From Russula earlei (lineage: Eukaryota; Basidiomycota; Agaricomycetes; Russulales; Russulaceae), in NCBI GenBank assembly GCA_025769875.1, contig JAGFNK010000317.1, positions 1-61,540 on the forward strand: a stretch of DNA of 61,540 nt. Reading direction: 5' to 3'. The notes beneath the pieces were generated by a model, which was not told the origin of the DNA, did no database searches, and worked only from the letters and a program-made list of their open reading frames with translations. Shown one piece after another: positions 34,388 to 43,753 of this stretch (position 1 is the stretch's first letter; each line of letters opens with the position of its first letter). The position numbers were made by a program, and so were the translations under genes.

Positions 34388-34993
34388 TGTTGTAAACTAC
34401 CCCTTTGTCGGTTCGTCCATTGTTGTTTCTTCTTTTGTTATCCTTGTCTCCGTGGTTACTGTTTCATCCCTTGATGGTGATCCCCTATTGTTTCACCTAT
34501 TGTGTTTCACTTGTTGTGTTTCATCTATTGTGTTTCACTTATTGTCGAGTTACTTTTGCTATTGGTTTACCTTTATCTATTGTTCTGCTTATGGTACTGT
34601 ACAGCCTCGCCACATACAGTATTTAAGCGCCTGTAAAAGCTGGGGAATGCCCCAAGCTTAGCTTTGTCCCATTCCCTGTCGCATCCCTTGCCCTATACTC
34701 TCTCTCAATCACAACTTGCTTGTGCTGGCCTATACTCTGCTTAACCTAAGCACACCTCAAGGAACCCTTGTGTTCCTCTTCCTCCTCTGCCTCTCTCTCA
34801 TCGTCCTCCTCTTCTGTGAAACCAGGAGATCGACTCTGTCTGCGGACTGAGTCATTGTCTGACTCAGCCTTGAGACGCTAAAACTCCCAACCGGTCTCTT
34901 TGAGCCGGCCCCACTGAACCCTTGAACCAAGTCACAGGGACTTGGCCCCACCGAACCTTGAGCTAACGCTCTAACGGCCGCGACGCCGTAACA
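34388..34993 (+). repeat. 3' LTR of element F
   Basis: 606 bp, identical by eye to the 5' LTR. It is preceded by a short purine-rich GAGGGGGGCATGA, the likely polypurine tract. Confidence 0.95.
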
Positions 34994-34998
34994 TCCAT

Positions 34999-36472
34999 AC
35001 TTCTCCAGCTGGTGTAATTGGTACAAGGGGTGTTTCTGTCTTTGGGCAGTTTTTTGTACTTTGGCAAATTGTGCAACCATCTACATAACCTCTGACATAG
35101 GTTAGCATTCCTGGCCACCAATAGTTTCGGCTGATTAGTTTGTAAGTTTTCCATTGGCCAGGATGTCCGGTGGCGAGGGAGTCATGATGTAGTTTCAGAA
35201 TTTTCTTCCATAGGGTGTCGTTGTTTGGGATGTAGACTTTTCCTTTGAATAATATTAGTCCATCTTCAAGGTTCCAGTCTTGTAAGCCTTTGGATAATCG
35301 TCTCGGTCCATTCTTTATAATGATTGCTAACGCGTTAGACACTTCTGGGTCATATTCTTTGCTAGATCGCAGTTGTTATCAAAGTTCTTGGTCACCAATC
35401 GGTTCTGTGGCAGAGGTGCATGTTGCTCTAATTTTAAAATATTTGTCATCTAGGAGCACCTTTCCATTATTTTCGTTTTGTATCCCCTCTTTAAAGTCTG
35501 GCCACCTGGACAGACCGTCTGCTTTGTTCATGGTTCCTGGGTGATGAGTGATGGCAAAGTCAAAGTTGCTGAGAAGGAGCGCCCATCGGGCTTGTCGTCG
35601 CATGAGTTTTTGTTTTGTCATGAAGTATGTCAAATTATTGTGGTCTGTCCATAGATCAATGGAGTGTGCAGCGCCTTCAAGGTAGTGTCGGAAGTGCCAG
35701 AGGGATGAGATGATGGCAAGGAGTTCTTTATCGTAGATCATGTAATTTCGTTGTGCAGGGTCTAAGGATTTTGAAAAATAGGCTACTGGGTGGTATCTGT
35801 TAAATTCATTAGGTTGTTCTAAGATTGCGCCGACTGCAAAGTCACTTGCGTCACAGATGAGTCGAAAGGGTTTTGTATGATCAGGTAACATGAGGACTGG
35901 GGCTGTTGTGAATGCTTGAATTAATTTTCTGAATGCTTGTTCTTCATCGTCTTCCCATTTAAAGGGGTGTTCTTTCTTTGTTAGATTAAACAAGGGTTGT
36001 GCCATTCGTGAGTATTGGTGGATAAATCGTCGATAGAAGTTGCAAAACCCTAGAAATGCTTGTACTTCTGTAACATTGGTCAGAGTAGGCCATTTTGTAA
36101 TGCCTATTAACTTGTCTTGGTCCATGGATATTCATCCTTGGGAGATATTGATGCCTAGGTAACTAATAGAGGTTTGTCGAAAAGCACATTTCTCTGGTTT
36201 CAAGTATAAGTCGTGGTCTTGGAGTGTCTTTAGGACCTTATGTGTCCAGTCATCTAATTCATTCAAGGTTTGCGCCATGATTAGTATATCATCTAGGTAA
36301 ACGACCACTTGTTCTGTGGAAATGTATTTTGCTAGGATGGTGTTCATAAAGCGTTGGAAAGTGGCTGGGGCGTTGCAGAGACCAAATGTCATTATTAAAG
36401 GTTCAAAGAGTCCTAATGGTGTCTTGAATGCCACGAGGTGTTCATCGCCTTCTCTTAGACGGATGTTATTGT
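34999..36472 (-). pseudogene. Element G RT C-terminal part, RNase H and integrase N-terminus
   Basis: Reading from 36472: EHLVAFKTPLGLFEPLIMTF, FGLCNAPATFQRFMN, VVYLDDILI (RT active site YLDD), YLGINISQG, then RT thumb and RNase H (FRLICDASDFAVGAILEQ, DKELLAI, WTDHNNLTYF), and the integrase zinc region (HHDSLATGHPGQ, NYWWPGM, CTICQSTK). In-frame stops occur at 36132-36134 (TGA) and at 35379-35384 (TGA, TAA). The Arg/Gln expected there point to CGA and CAA ancestors. It is cut by element F at 34998. Confidence 0.88.
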
Positions 36473-37300
36473 TGTCAAGACACGTACTGCTGATCACTAA
36501 GGACTCAGGAGCAGGTGGGCAGGGGTCGGAACAGATGGTACGCGGCGTAAACGGCGTTGAACAGGAGGATGAGCCAAACGACTAGAAGATACCAGATAGG
36601 GACTGGTACATGTTGCAGGAGGCAGAGGCGAAGAGTAGAGGCCAGTGCAGCGAGGGACTTTAAACAAGGCGGTCGTTGAAGAGTACCTTGAAGGCAAGGG
36701 AAGGCTTTAGACTGAGCAGTCGCAGGGGAGTACCCAGGAAGTGGAGAGTATCACAAATGGACAGTCTGACGACTGCCATGCTTCATTGGGGCTTATATAC
36801 AGTATACAGGGTCGATTACAAAGCACTGGGACTATTCTAGACTCTTTGATACCATCCAATAGGACTACAGAGGCATAAACTTGCTTGTGTCAACTTTCAG
36901 GCTTACTGAGCGCATTACTGATCATTGTGGAGCGATGACATCATTATGATGTCACTGTGGAGCGCTTAGTGAGCCTATGAGGTCACTGTGGAGTTGCTCA
37001 GTCAGCCATGATGTCATTGGAGCCTTGATGACGTCAGATGATTTATGCGACAGTTTCTAAGAGTTTGTGCTGCTGTTTCGGGTCCATGGTGGCTGAGTGG
37101 CCATGTGGCTGCCACACGATGATTACCCGATTAGGAAACGGGTGCCTGGTCGTGTTATAGTGCCTTTGCAATAGCAATATCTTGTACCGCAGGGGGGATA
37201 GCCCAGAAAATGGAAGGGAGTCGGCAATGCAAAGTGAGAGAGGTTCTTCTTGAGTAAAATAGGACAATCTTCGGCCAGGACTTGGCCTTGGTTCGTAACA
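36473..37300 (-). mobile_element. Solo LTR, family D (D4), 828 bp, inside element G
   Basis: TGTCAAGACACG...GGTTCGTAACA on the plus strand, with perfect TSD ATTGT (36468-36472, 37301-37305), inserted in the RT of a related element. It carries a full cAMP-response-type palindrome TGACGTCA at 37029-37036 and TGACATCATTATGATGTCA at 36936-36954. It keeps more CpGs than D2 or D3. Confidence 0.93.
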
Positions 37301-37305
37301 ATTGT

Positions 37306-38524
37306 ATCCCCATCATACGTCAAACTTGGTAAAGTATTGGGCTCCTTGGAGTTTGTCGATTAATTCGGGAATCAAAGGTAGTGGGTAGGCGTCTTTAATC
37401 ATTGCTGTGTTCAGGGCTCAGTAGTCTTGTACTGGTCATAGACTTCCACCTTTCTTTTCTACAAAGAAGAATGGACTGGCAATAGCTGCTTTTGATGGTC
37501 GGATAGTGCCTCTTTTCAAGTGTTCATTTAGGTATTCCTTTAGGGCTTGTAGTTCTTTAGGAGTAAGTCAATAGATACCAGAATCGCGTCGGGTGACCCC
37601 TGGTTTCAGATTGATTGCATGGTCCCATGGTTGGTGAGCAGGAAGGCGTTGGGAAGCTTGTTCATCAAAAACCTTTCACCATTTCAAGAATTGTGCAGGG
37701 ATAAGTTCGTCTAATGTCTTAGGGGGTGTTTCTGCATTGGCTAGCTTGGTAGCTGTGGTTGATTTGGCTCTTATGCTGATTGTTATTGGGCTAAACGCAT
37801 CGTGGATTTGTTCATCAACACATGGGTTCAATGGTCCTTCAGTATCTGGGAAGATTAGTGCAGCAACATCCGTAAACTCGGGTTCTTCTTCTTCAGGGAA
37901 AGTAAGCGCTTGTATTTGGTAATTCTGCGTTCCAGATGCAGATGCGATGGTTATGCTTGGGTGTGTGGTAAGGCAAGTTTGGGGGCAGTTCCTCAGTGTG
38001 ATTGTATCATTTGCCCAATCAATACCTGGGTTGTGGTGTTGTAGCCAATCTGTTCCTAAGATAATGTCGTGATCTCCAATGTTAGTGACAAGGAATTCTG
38101 CTTGTTCGTCATGAGTGGCGCCTATGTGCACTTGAATGCGAAGTCTTTGGATGGTGCTAAAATGTATTAGTCCATTGGCATTTTGTGTTCCATCTACATT
38201 TTGTGCTGGCAAGGGTTTGGTCATAGTTCAAAGGTGCAGGTGGTGTCTTTGTGCAAATCATTCATGGATTATCATTCCTTCTGCTCCACTGTTGAGCAGG
38301 GCTCTTGCACCGATTTCTTTGCCACTTGTCTTCCCTACTAAGGTAACTTTCAAGGCAATGGAAGGGGAGCGAATATTCTTGGTAAAAACTTTGGGGTAAT
38401 TGATTTCTCTTTGTATTGTACTGATTTGGACCGCGTCCCTCCTCGGTGCAGAAGGGGGTCCAATTAAAAATCCATAGGAGCAGATCTTGGGCGGAGGATC
38501 AAGTCTGCAAGTGTTTCTCTCCAA
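37306..38524 (-). pseudogene. Element G protease and RT N-terminal part
   Basis: From 38524: ARALLNSGAEGMIIHE (aspartic protease; expected catalytic DSGA reads NSGA), DIILGTDWLQHHNPGIDW, then RT palm ([42 protein letters not shown]). Stops near 38256, 38239, 37676, 37568, 37440, 37414 and 37310 are all TGA where related proteins have Arg. Solo LTR D4 follows. The Asp-to-Asn change fits CG-to-CA in CTCGAC. Confidence 0.85.
38426..38473 (-). promoter_or_regulatory. Candidate -1 ribosomal frameshift site, gag-pol of G
   Basis: On the minus strand GGATTTT (38473 to 38467) is in phase with gag (ATG GAT TTT TAA), immediately before the gag stop. Slipping back one base gives L-I-G-P-P, the protease frame. 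Three bases on, TTGGACC (38463-38457) pairs perfectly with GGTCCAA (38432-38426), closing a stem-loop. The arrangement is the same as in element F, although the two elements are otherwise very different. Confidence 0.68.
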
Positions 38525-39762
38525 GTCATTAGTGATGCAACAGGAACGGGTTCTTCTTGCGCAGGTTCAATGTTTTCATCTTGGATGGTTGTAGCTCTGA
38601 CTGTTTGGGGGCGAGATCCTTGTCGTTGGTGTCCTTGAGCTGCTTTCTTTGCTCTACATTGATTTGCCATATGGTTCTTCTTTCCACAGTAATAACAGAG
38701 GTTGTTCTTGGGTCAAAATTCTTTCTCTGCATCTGTGAGAGGTTTCCTTTCGCTTCTGGACTCCCAAGGTCATTTGTTAGGTTCTCCTTGGTACAAGTTA
38801 ATTTCCAAGGGATTGTCTGATCCTTGAGTGTTTAATCCTCGAGTACGTACAGAGCATCCTCCTCTGAAGGCCGTGGAATTGTATAGGTGGAACAGGTTGT
38901 CAAATTCTCTTGCTGCTTTGACAAGGGCTGCAAGTGTAGTTGGTGTCAGCGTGATCCCTAGTATTTTCTGATGTAGGGCCAGGTTAATGTTCTTCCTGAA
39001 TGCGTACATCTTTGTTCTTTCATCAGTGGTAGCTCATGATGTGTGGTGTGACCATTTCTGATACCATTCATTAAATGGTAGTTTCCCTTGGTAATAAGTG
39101 TGCATGGTGTTAGCAGAGGCTAATTCTGCTTCTGCAGGGATAAAATGATCAGCAAAGGCTTTCTTGAAATCGTCCCATGATCCATAGTCTGCTATTGTAC
39201 GAGCCATAGCCTTAGTGGTCTGTTCTCTAGCCCATGCTCCAGCAGGTGTTCCTACTTTAAAGTGGGTTAGTGCAGCAGCGACTTTCTTGCTTTCATCTGT
39301 AAAGGAGTCGCCATTGATGTAGTAATAATTGGCCAAAGCCGCCCAAAAGGCTTCTGCATTATCAGCCTTTCCATCAAAGGGTTCTGGTGCAGTTCCAACA
39401 AGGTGTGGATTGCTTGACATTGTAGGGTTCTGAGTTGTTGCGGCTGTAACAATTGGTGGAGCTGGACCTTGTAACTGGATTCTAGTTGGAGTGAGTGTTC
39501 GGGGAATTGTTTGTGGTACACTGCTAACTGTATGCGGAGTGGGTTGTTGAGTGTTTCGACGGGTAGAGGGTCCTGGAGTAGCGCTTCGAACACTTGGTGC
39601 AGTGCCTAGAACAGCGGTAACTTCCTGTGTTGCTCTAGCCGTGAAATCGACTTCTTTGTTGTTGTAGTAAACCCAATATCTTCTAGAACGACTCCACTTG
39701 ACTGGTTTATCTAGGAAGAGACCTGTGAAATTGTAGGGGTTGAATTCTTGAACGTTTTCCAC
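38464..39762 (-). pseudogene. Element G gag with zinc knuckle
   Basis: This is one reading frame from the ATG at 39762 to the TAA at 38464. It contains APEPFDGKADNAEAFWAALA (gag capsid start), AAALTHFKVGTPAGAWARE, FADHFIPAEAELASANTMHT and a knuckle CYYCGKKNHMANQC near 38690. Three in-frame TGA stops (39034, 38770 and about 38712) sit where Arg is expected. The coding region may begin further upstream, since ENVQEFNPYNFTGLF looks like an internal part of a longer protein. Confidence 0.85.
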
Positions 39763-40126
39763 TCCTGGGGCTGCTGCTTTAAGTTGCTCAGTGGTAACTT
39801 CGTCGTTGTCATCTTTGTATAACCAAGTGTCAGAAAGATTTCTGTGGTTGATAATAGATACACCCGTGAATTTTCCTCAGTAACAGTGATCTTGAGTGTC
39901 GTAACTGAGACCTTCAAATAGGAGTGGGATTAGATTTTCTTCTTCGTCAGTGATATCTCTCCTAGTGCTCATAGATCTAGACAACTGTTATAGTCCAATG
40001 ACCGTTGTTCCAAGGATATGCAATGGTGTAGGCTGGTTTTAGTCAAATGGTATCGGGTCTTCCTTGGTGTCTTCTTAATTGGATTTGGGAATATTCTTCA
40101 GTAATGCTGCTTTGTGTTAGAACCAC

Positions 40127-40957
40127 TCAGGTCTTCCACAGATATCCTTCGAATTCTGCTGGGGAGATGGCAAAGTCACTTATTTCCTTGGTGGGGTGTT
40201 TGTAAACTATAAAGTGTGTCAGTCGTTGATGCCAAGCTTGGGTGCAATAACTCTTGAATTCAATTAACTCTCTCCTTGAACACGTAGGTAGGTTTAATGC
40301 TAAGAAGGATTGTTCTGGTAGGTAGCAGTGTAAATTAGTATTCCTAAGATCGGTACTATCAGGGGATTCAACAAGAGGTGATGCAAAGGGTTGGGTAGGT
40401 ATAACAGGGGTAGGAATACGGTTGGTAAACAAGGGTACATAGGCGTCAGGAGGGGTAGGAGGTAATGGTCTTTCGACAAGGAATCCTCTTGCGTTGGGGA
40501 TTGTCCAAGCCAGGTAAAACAGGCAATGGCCTGTCCTTAAAGAGTCAACAATGAGGTGGTGACGTGGCTGGATGATCCTGGTCCAAAGGTTTAATTCGCT
40601 GGAGCGCAGGGATTGATAATCAACTGGTTGTCCTTGGATGTTCTTTGCTTGAGCAAGTTGCCAATATAATAGTTGTTGTCGTGCTGGTGGCAGGAGTCAA
40701 CTAAGGGTTTCAAGATATAATGCGTGTTCATCATGGCTTAGGAGTTGTCCAAATGGTAAGACTTCAAGGAGTTCTTTGACAATGAGATGAGGAAAGTCTT
40801 CGTGGGGTGGTTCTATCCCTGGTACGTCGTGTAGGTTTGTTAAGGTGTTAACAGGAAACACAGTGGAGGCCCAGGTTCGATAGTGATTTAGACTTAAGAC
40901 GTGTCTAGTGATAGCATCTTCTTCTTCGTCTTCTTCTAAGGCGTATTCTCGAGGCAC
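40127..40957 (-). pseudogene. Element G second 5' open frame, unknown function
   Basis: Reads MPREYALEEDEEEDAITRHV, then NHYRTWASTVFPVNTLTNLH, and after one TGA at 40697 continues LPPARQQLLYWQLAQAK to EISDFAISPAEFEGYLWKT at 40127, about 275 residues. The single stop sits at a probable CGA. It lies between the G leader and gag on the same strand. I recognise no domain. It could be the N-terminal half of an unusually long gag or a separate accessory protein. Confidence 0.5.
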
Positions 40958-41026
40958 TTTAGTTAAGGCAAAGGAGAAAGATTTATTTGATCTTTATTGA
41001 AGCGTTACAAGGGTGGTTCTTACTTT

Positions 41027-42384
41027 TTAAGAACCGTGCACAAGATCTATAGTTTCGAGTTGGTACCTCTCAATTATTTTGAGAGGGTTAGGGGGAATAC
41101 GAGGTGTAAAGCAAAAGCGAAGTAGCTGGGGGTTAAAGCGGATGGTGTCGACTGTATAAGTCAAATAGTGACGTAGGGACACGCAGTTACTGTTCTCCTC
41201 GAAGTGTAAGTAGCCGTATGCGAAAGCGAGACGTCCATCCAAGAAATCGTGTACGATAGATAAGCAAAACGAGCCTTCATAAGCAGGGCGGTAAATAGCA
41301 GGCAAGGTAAGTAGTTTCCTAAATAATGAGGTGTTAAAAATGTATGCGATGTGTCCAAGGGGGAAGTCAGCGTCCGGGGCGTATATCCCAATGTTGGAGC
41401 AGATGCCAAAGGGGGTGAGATTGTACTGGGTGGCAAGGGCAGCATTGGAGGGTTCGACCGCAAAAGTGTGGATGATGCATGCACAAAAGGCGGTAGTGAA
41501 GGTGTCTGTGAATGCGTGACGAGCTAACTGGTCTGAGGTAGGGATGCGTCCGAGGTAGTCTTGATGATTCAAGTCGTGGAGGGGACGCCACTGCTCCTGG
41601 TGATGATTGGTGGTAGGGAGGACAAAGTACTGGTGCGGATGGAAGTGAAATGCTGTGCAAGGGGGACGGTCAAGGAAGCCTTCAGGCAAGGGAGGTCGGT
41701 CCATTTGCTGTTGCTCGTTCTGTGCAGGAGGGGGAGTGCCAACAGGGACAAAGTCGCCTGGGATAGGCTGGGGAATGCTGGGAGACGATGGTGGGGCTGT
41801 TGGGGAGTACAAGAGGCTGAGGGGCGAGGATGTGTCAACCGGGTCGATGTCTTCAGTGAGGTGTTGCGCAGCATAGAGCGCAGCTAACAGGCCAAGCAAC
41901 CCACCTTAGAGGTTGTGCTAATGCTCAAGTGATATTGGGGTGTAGAGCGATGTGTATACTCGTCTACAAGTATGGTATTTATACCTCTATGACCCAGGGC
42001 TGTTCCTAAGTCCAAAAGAGGTGACTACAGGTGTCCACTATATCGCGCATTAAGTGACGTGTGATGTGGAAACATTCTAGATGCAGCATAAGGCTGCATC
42101 TTGTGATAGATAGCGTACTATGCGTAACCCTATTGCCATAAGTGCATATACTAAAGTTCTGTCTAACACATAACATCTATGAGCGGATCTTGAACCTTGT
42201 ATGAAGGTCTTCGCCTTCTTTGATACGTTCGGGTTCCGGTTCAACATGAGGATGCAAAGGGCAGTGCATGGGGTAGGTTGCTGAGGAGAAGGGAGGCACA
42301 AGGAGGTGTTAACCGAAGTGGGAGAGTTAGGAGTGGACACTTTGAGCGTTGGCTGGTCAATACAGGGATGATGAGAGACTGACC
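41027..42384 (-). pseudogene. Element G first 5' open frame, interrupted by E solo LTR
   Basis: The open frame starts within a few bases of the 5' LTR (no clear ATG) with TLKVSTPNSPTSVNTSLCLP. It crosses the E solo LTR in frame when that is removed (CTALCIL then TEDIDPVDTSS) and runs to ETIDLVHGS at 41027, about 320 residues. It has a Pro-rich N-terminus and a globular C-terminus (FSYGYLHFEE-like, RHYLTYTVDTIRFNPQLLRF). No family is recognised. The absence of any nonsense codon, unlike gag and pol of the same element, is striking. Confidence 0.5.
41862..42246 (-). mobile_element. Solo LTR, copia family E (E2), 385 bp
   Basis: TGTTGCGCAGC...CCGGTTCAACA on the plus strand, with perfect TSD TGAGG (41857-41861, 42247-42251), inside the first open frame of element G. 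Better preserved than E1. Confidence 0.92.
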
Positions 42385-42387
42385 AGA

Positions 42388-43216
42388 TGTCAAGACACGT
42401 ACTGCTGATCACTAAGGACTCAGGAGCAGGTGGGCAAGGGTCGGAACAGATGGTACGCGGCGAAGGCAGCGTTGAACAGGAGGACAAGCCAAATGACGAG
42501 GAGGTACCAGATGGGGACTGGTAGGTGTTGCAGGAGGCAGAGGCGAAGAGCAGAGGCCAGTGCATCGAGAGGGCTTTAAACAAGGCGGTCGTTGAAGAGT
42601 ACCTTGGAGGCGAGGGGAGTCTTTAAACTGAGCGGTCGCAGGGGAGTACCCAGGAGGATGAGAGTATCACAAATGGACAGTCTGATGACTGCCATGCTTC
42701 ATTGGGGCTTATATACAGTGTACAGGGTCGATTACAAAGAACTGGGACTATTCTAGACTCTTTGGTACTATCCAATAGGACTACAGAGGCATAAACTTGC
42801 TTGTGTCAAGTTTCAGGCTTACTGAGCACATTACTGATCATTGAGGAATGATGACATCATTATGATGTCACTGTGGAGCGCTTAGTGAGCCTATGAGGTC
42901 ACTGTGGAGTTGCTCAGTCAGCCATGATGTCATTGGAGCCTTGATGATGTCAGATGATTTATGCAACAGTTTCTAAGAGTTTGTGCCACTGTTTTGGGTC
43001 CTTGGTGGCTGGGTGGCCATGTGGCTGTCACGCGATGATTACCCGATTAGGAAACGGGTGCCTGGTCGTGTTATAGTGCCTTTGCAATAGCGATATCTTG
43101 TACCGCAGGAGGGATAGCCCAGAAAATGGAAGGGAGTCGGCAATGCAAAGTGAGAGAGGTCTCTCTTGAGTGAAATAGGACAATCTATGGCCAGGACCTG
43201 GCCTTGGTTCATAACA
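42388..43216 (-). repeat. 5' LTR of gypsy element G (D3), 829 bp
   Basis: TGTCAAGACACG...GGTTCATAACA on the plus strand, followed on its minus-strand side by the G leader. It differs from the 3' LTR at many, mostly transition, sites. It abuts an A-family LTR fragment at 43217 with no TSD. Confidence 0.85.
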
Positions 43217-43532
43217 CTTGATAACAAGGTTATGACTTGTTCCCTATTTAGCAGTTCCCTTGTAGTATATAAGTGCTCAATAAAGTAGCAGACAGTCTTC
43301 AGACTGTCCATTTGATCTGTGGCACTCTATTATCAAGGGTACTCCTTGTGACTGCCCTATCTAGTACACCCTGGCCCTCTCTCTCTGTGAACATCTCTCA
43401 CAGCCAGTAGCAGTCCCTCTCTGGTACTTGCTACTTGTTTGGACCATGCTCTTCACTAACTTCATTCTCAAACTCAGTTGACTTGTCTCCAAGCTCCTAT
43501 CTCACTCTTGAACTGGATTGTTCAACTTGATG
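43217..43532 (+). repeat. Truncated A-family LTR (A7)
   Basis: CTTGATAACAAGG onward matches the TATA-containing 3' third of family A, but it diverges and stops at TTGTTCAAC, without the GTCTTGACA end. The left side is replaced by element G. Confidence 0.75.
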
Positions 43533-43753
43533 GGGCAGCAGCAGCAGTGAGTGTGCTAGTATGCAAGCCATAATTTCCAACAGTAGCTTCAGCCTCTACT
43601 ATCAAGTCCCTGTTGTTCTTACAAGTTCAGACAATTGGCATCACTGTACAATCAATGCACAGCTGCATTGCCATATGATCGTGGAAGGTTTGATGTACCC
43701 AGGCGCTGAATCCTATCATGTACATACAGCCCTTGATGAGGGCTTCAGTAGGG

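Larger units (their letters stand above)
27163..34993 (+). mobile_element. Complete Ty3/gypsy chromovirus F, 7,831 bp
   Basis: Two 606-bp LTRs (27163-27768, 34388-34993) flank gag, protease, reverse transcriptase, RNase H, integrase, chromodomain and a further 3' open frame. The perfect TSD TCCAT (27158-27162, 34994-34998) shows insertion into the integrase gene of G. The two LTRs showed no difference when I compared them base by base, implying very recent insertion. Yet pol carries about ten single-base frameshifts, so this copy cannot make a full polyprotein as read. Confidence 0.95.
24038..43216 (-). mobile_element. Ty3/gypsy chromovirus G (family D LTRs), with four nested insertions
   Basis: LTRs lie at 42388-43216 (5') and 24038-24865 (3'). 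Order on the minus strand: two 5' open frames of unknown function, gag with zinc knuckle, protease, reverse transcriptase, RNase H, integrase, chromodomain, polypurine tract. Nested inside are E solo LTR (41862-42246), D solo LTR (36473-37300), full element F (27163-34993) and A solo LTR (25406-26366). Net length is about 9.2 kb. The outer flanks (CCATG and CTTGA) do not match, so there is no TSD. At least a dozen nonsense codons, almost all TGA at expected CGA, make it inactive. Confidence 0.9.

Noticed and set aside
41561..41887. Plus-strand frames of 70-108 codons opposite the first frame of element G
   Set aside because: They are antisense shadows of the longer, motif-like minus-strand frame of G.
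41862..41899. ATG at 41899 (MLGLLAALYA) as the true start of the first G frame
   Set aside because: These residues are encoded by the E solo LTR; without it the frame continues further upstream.
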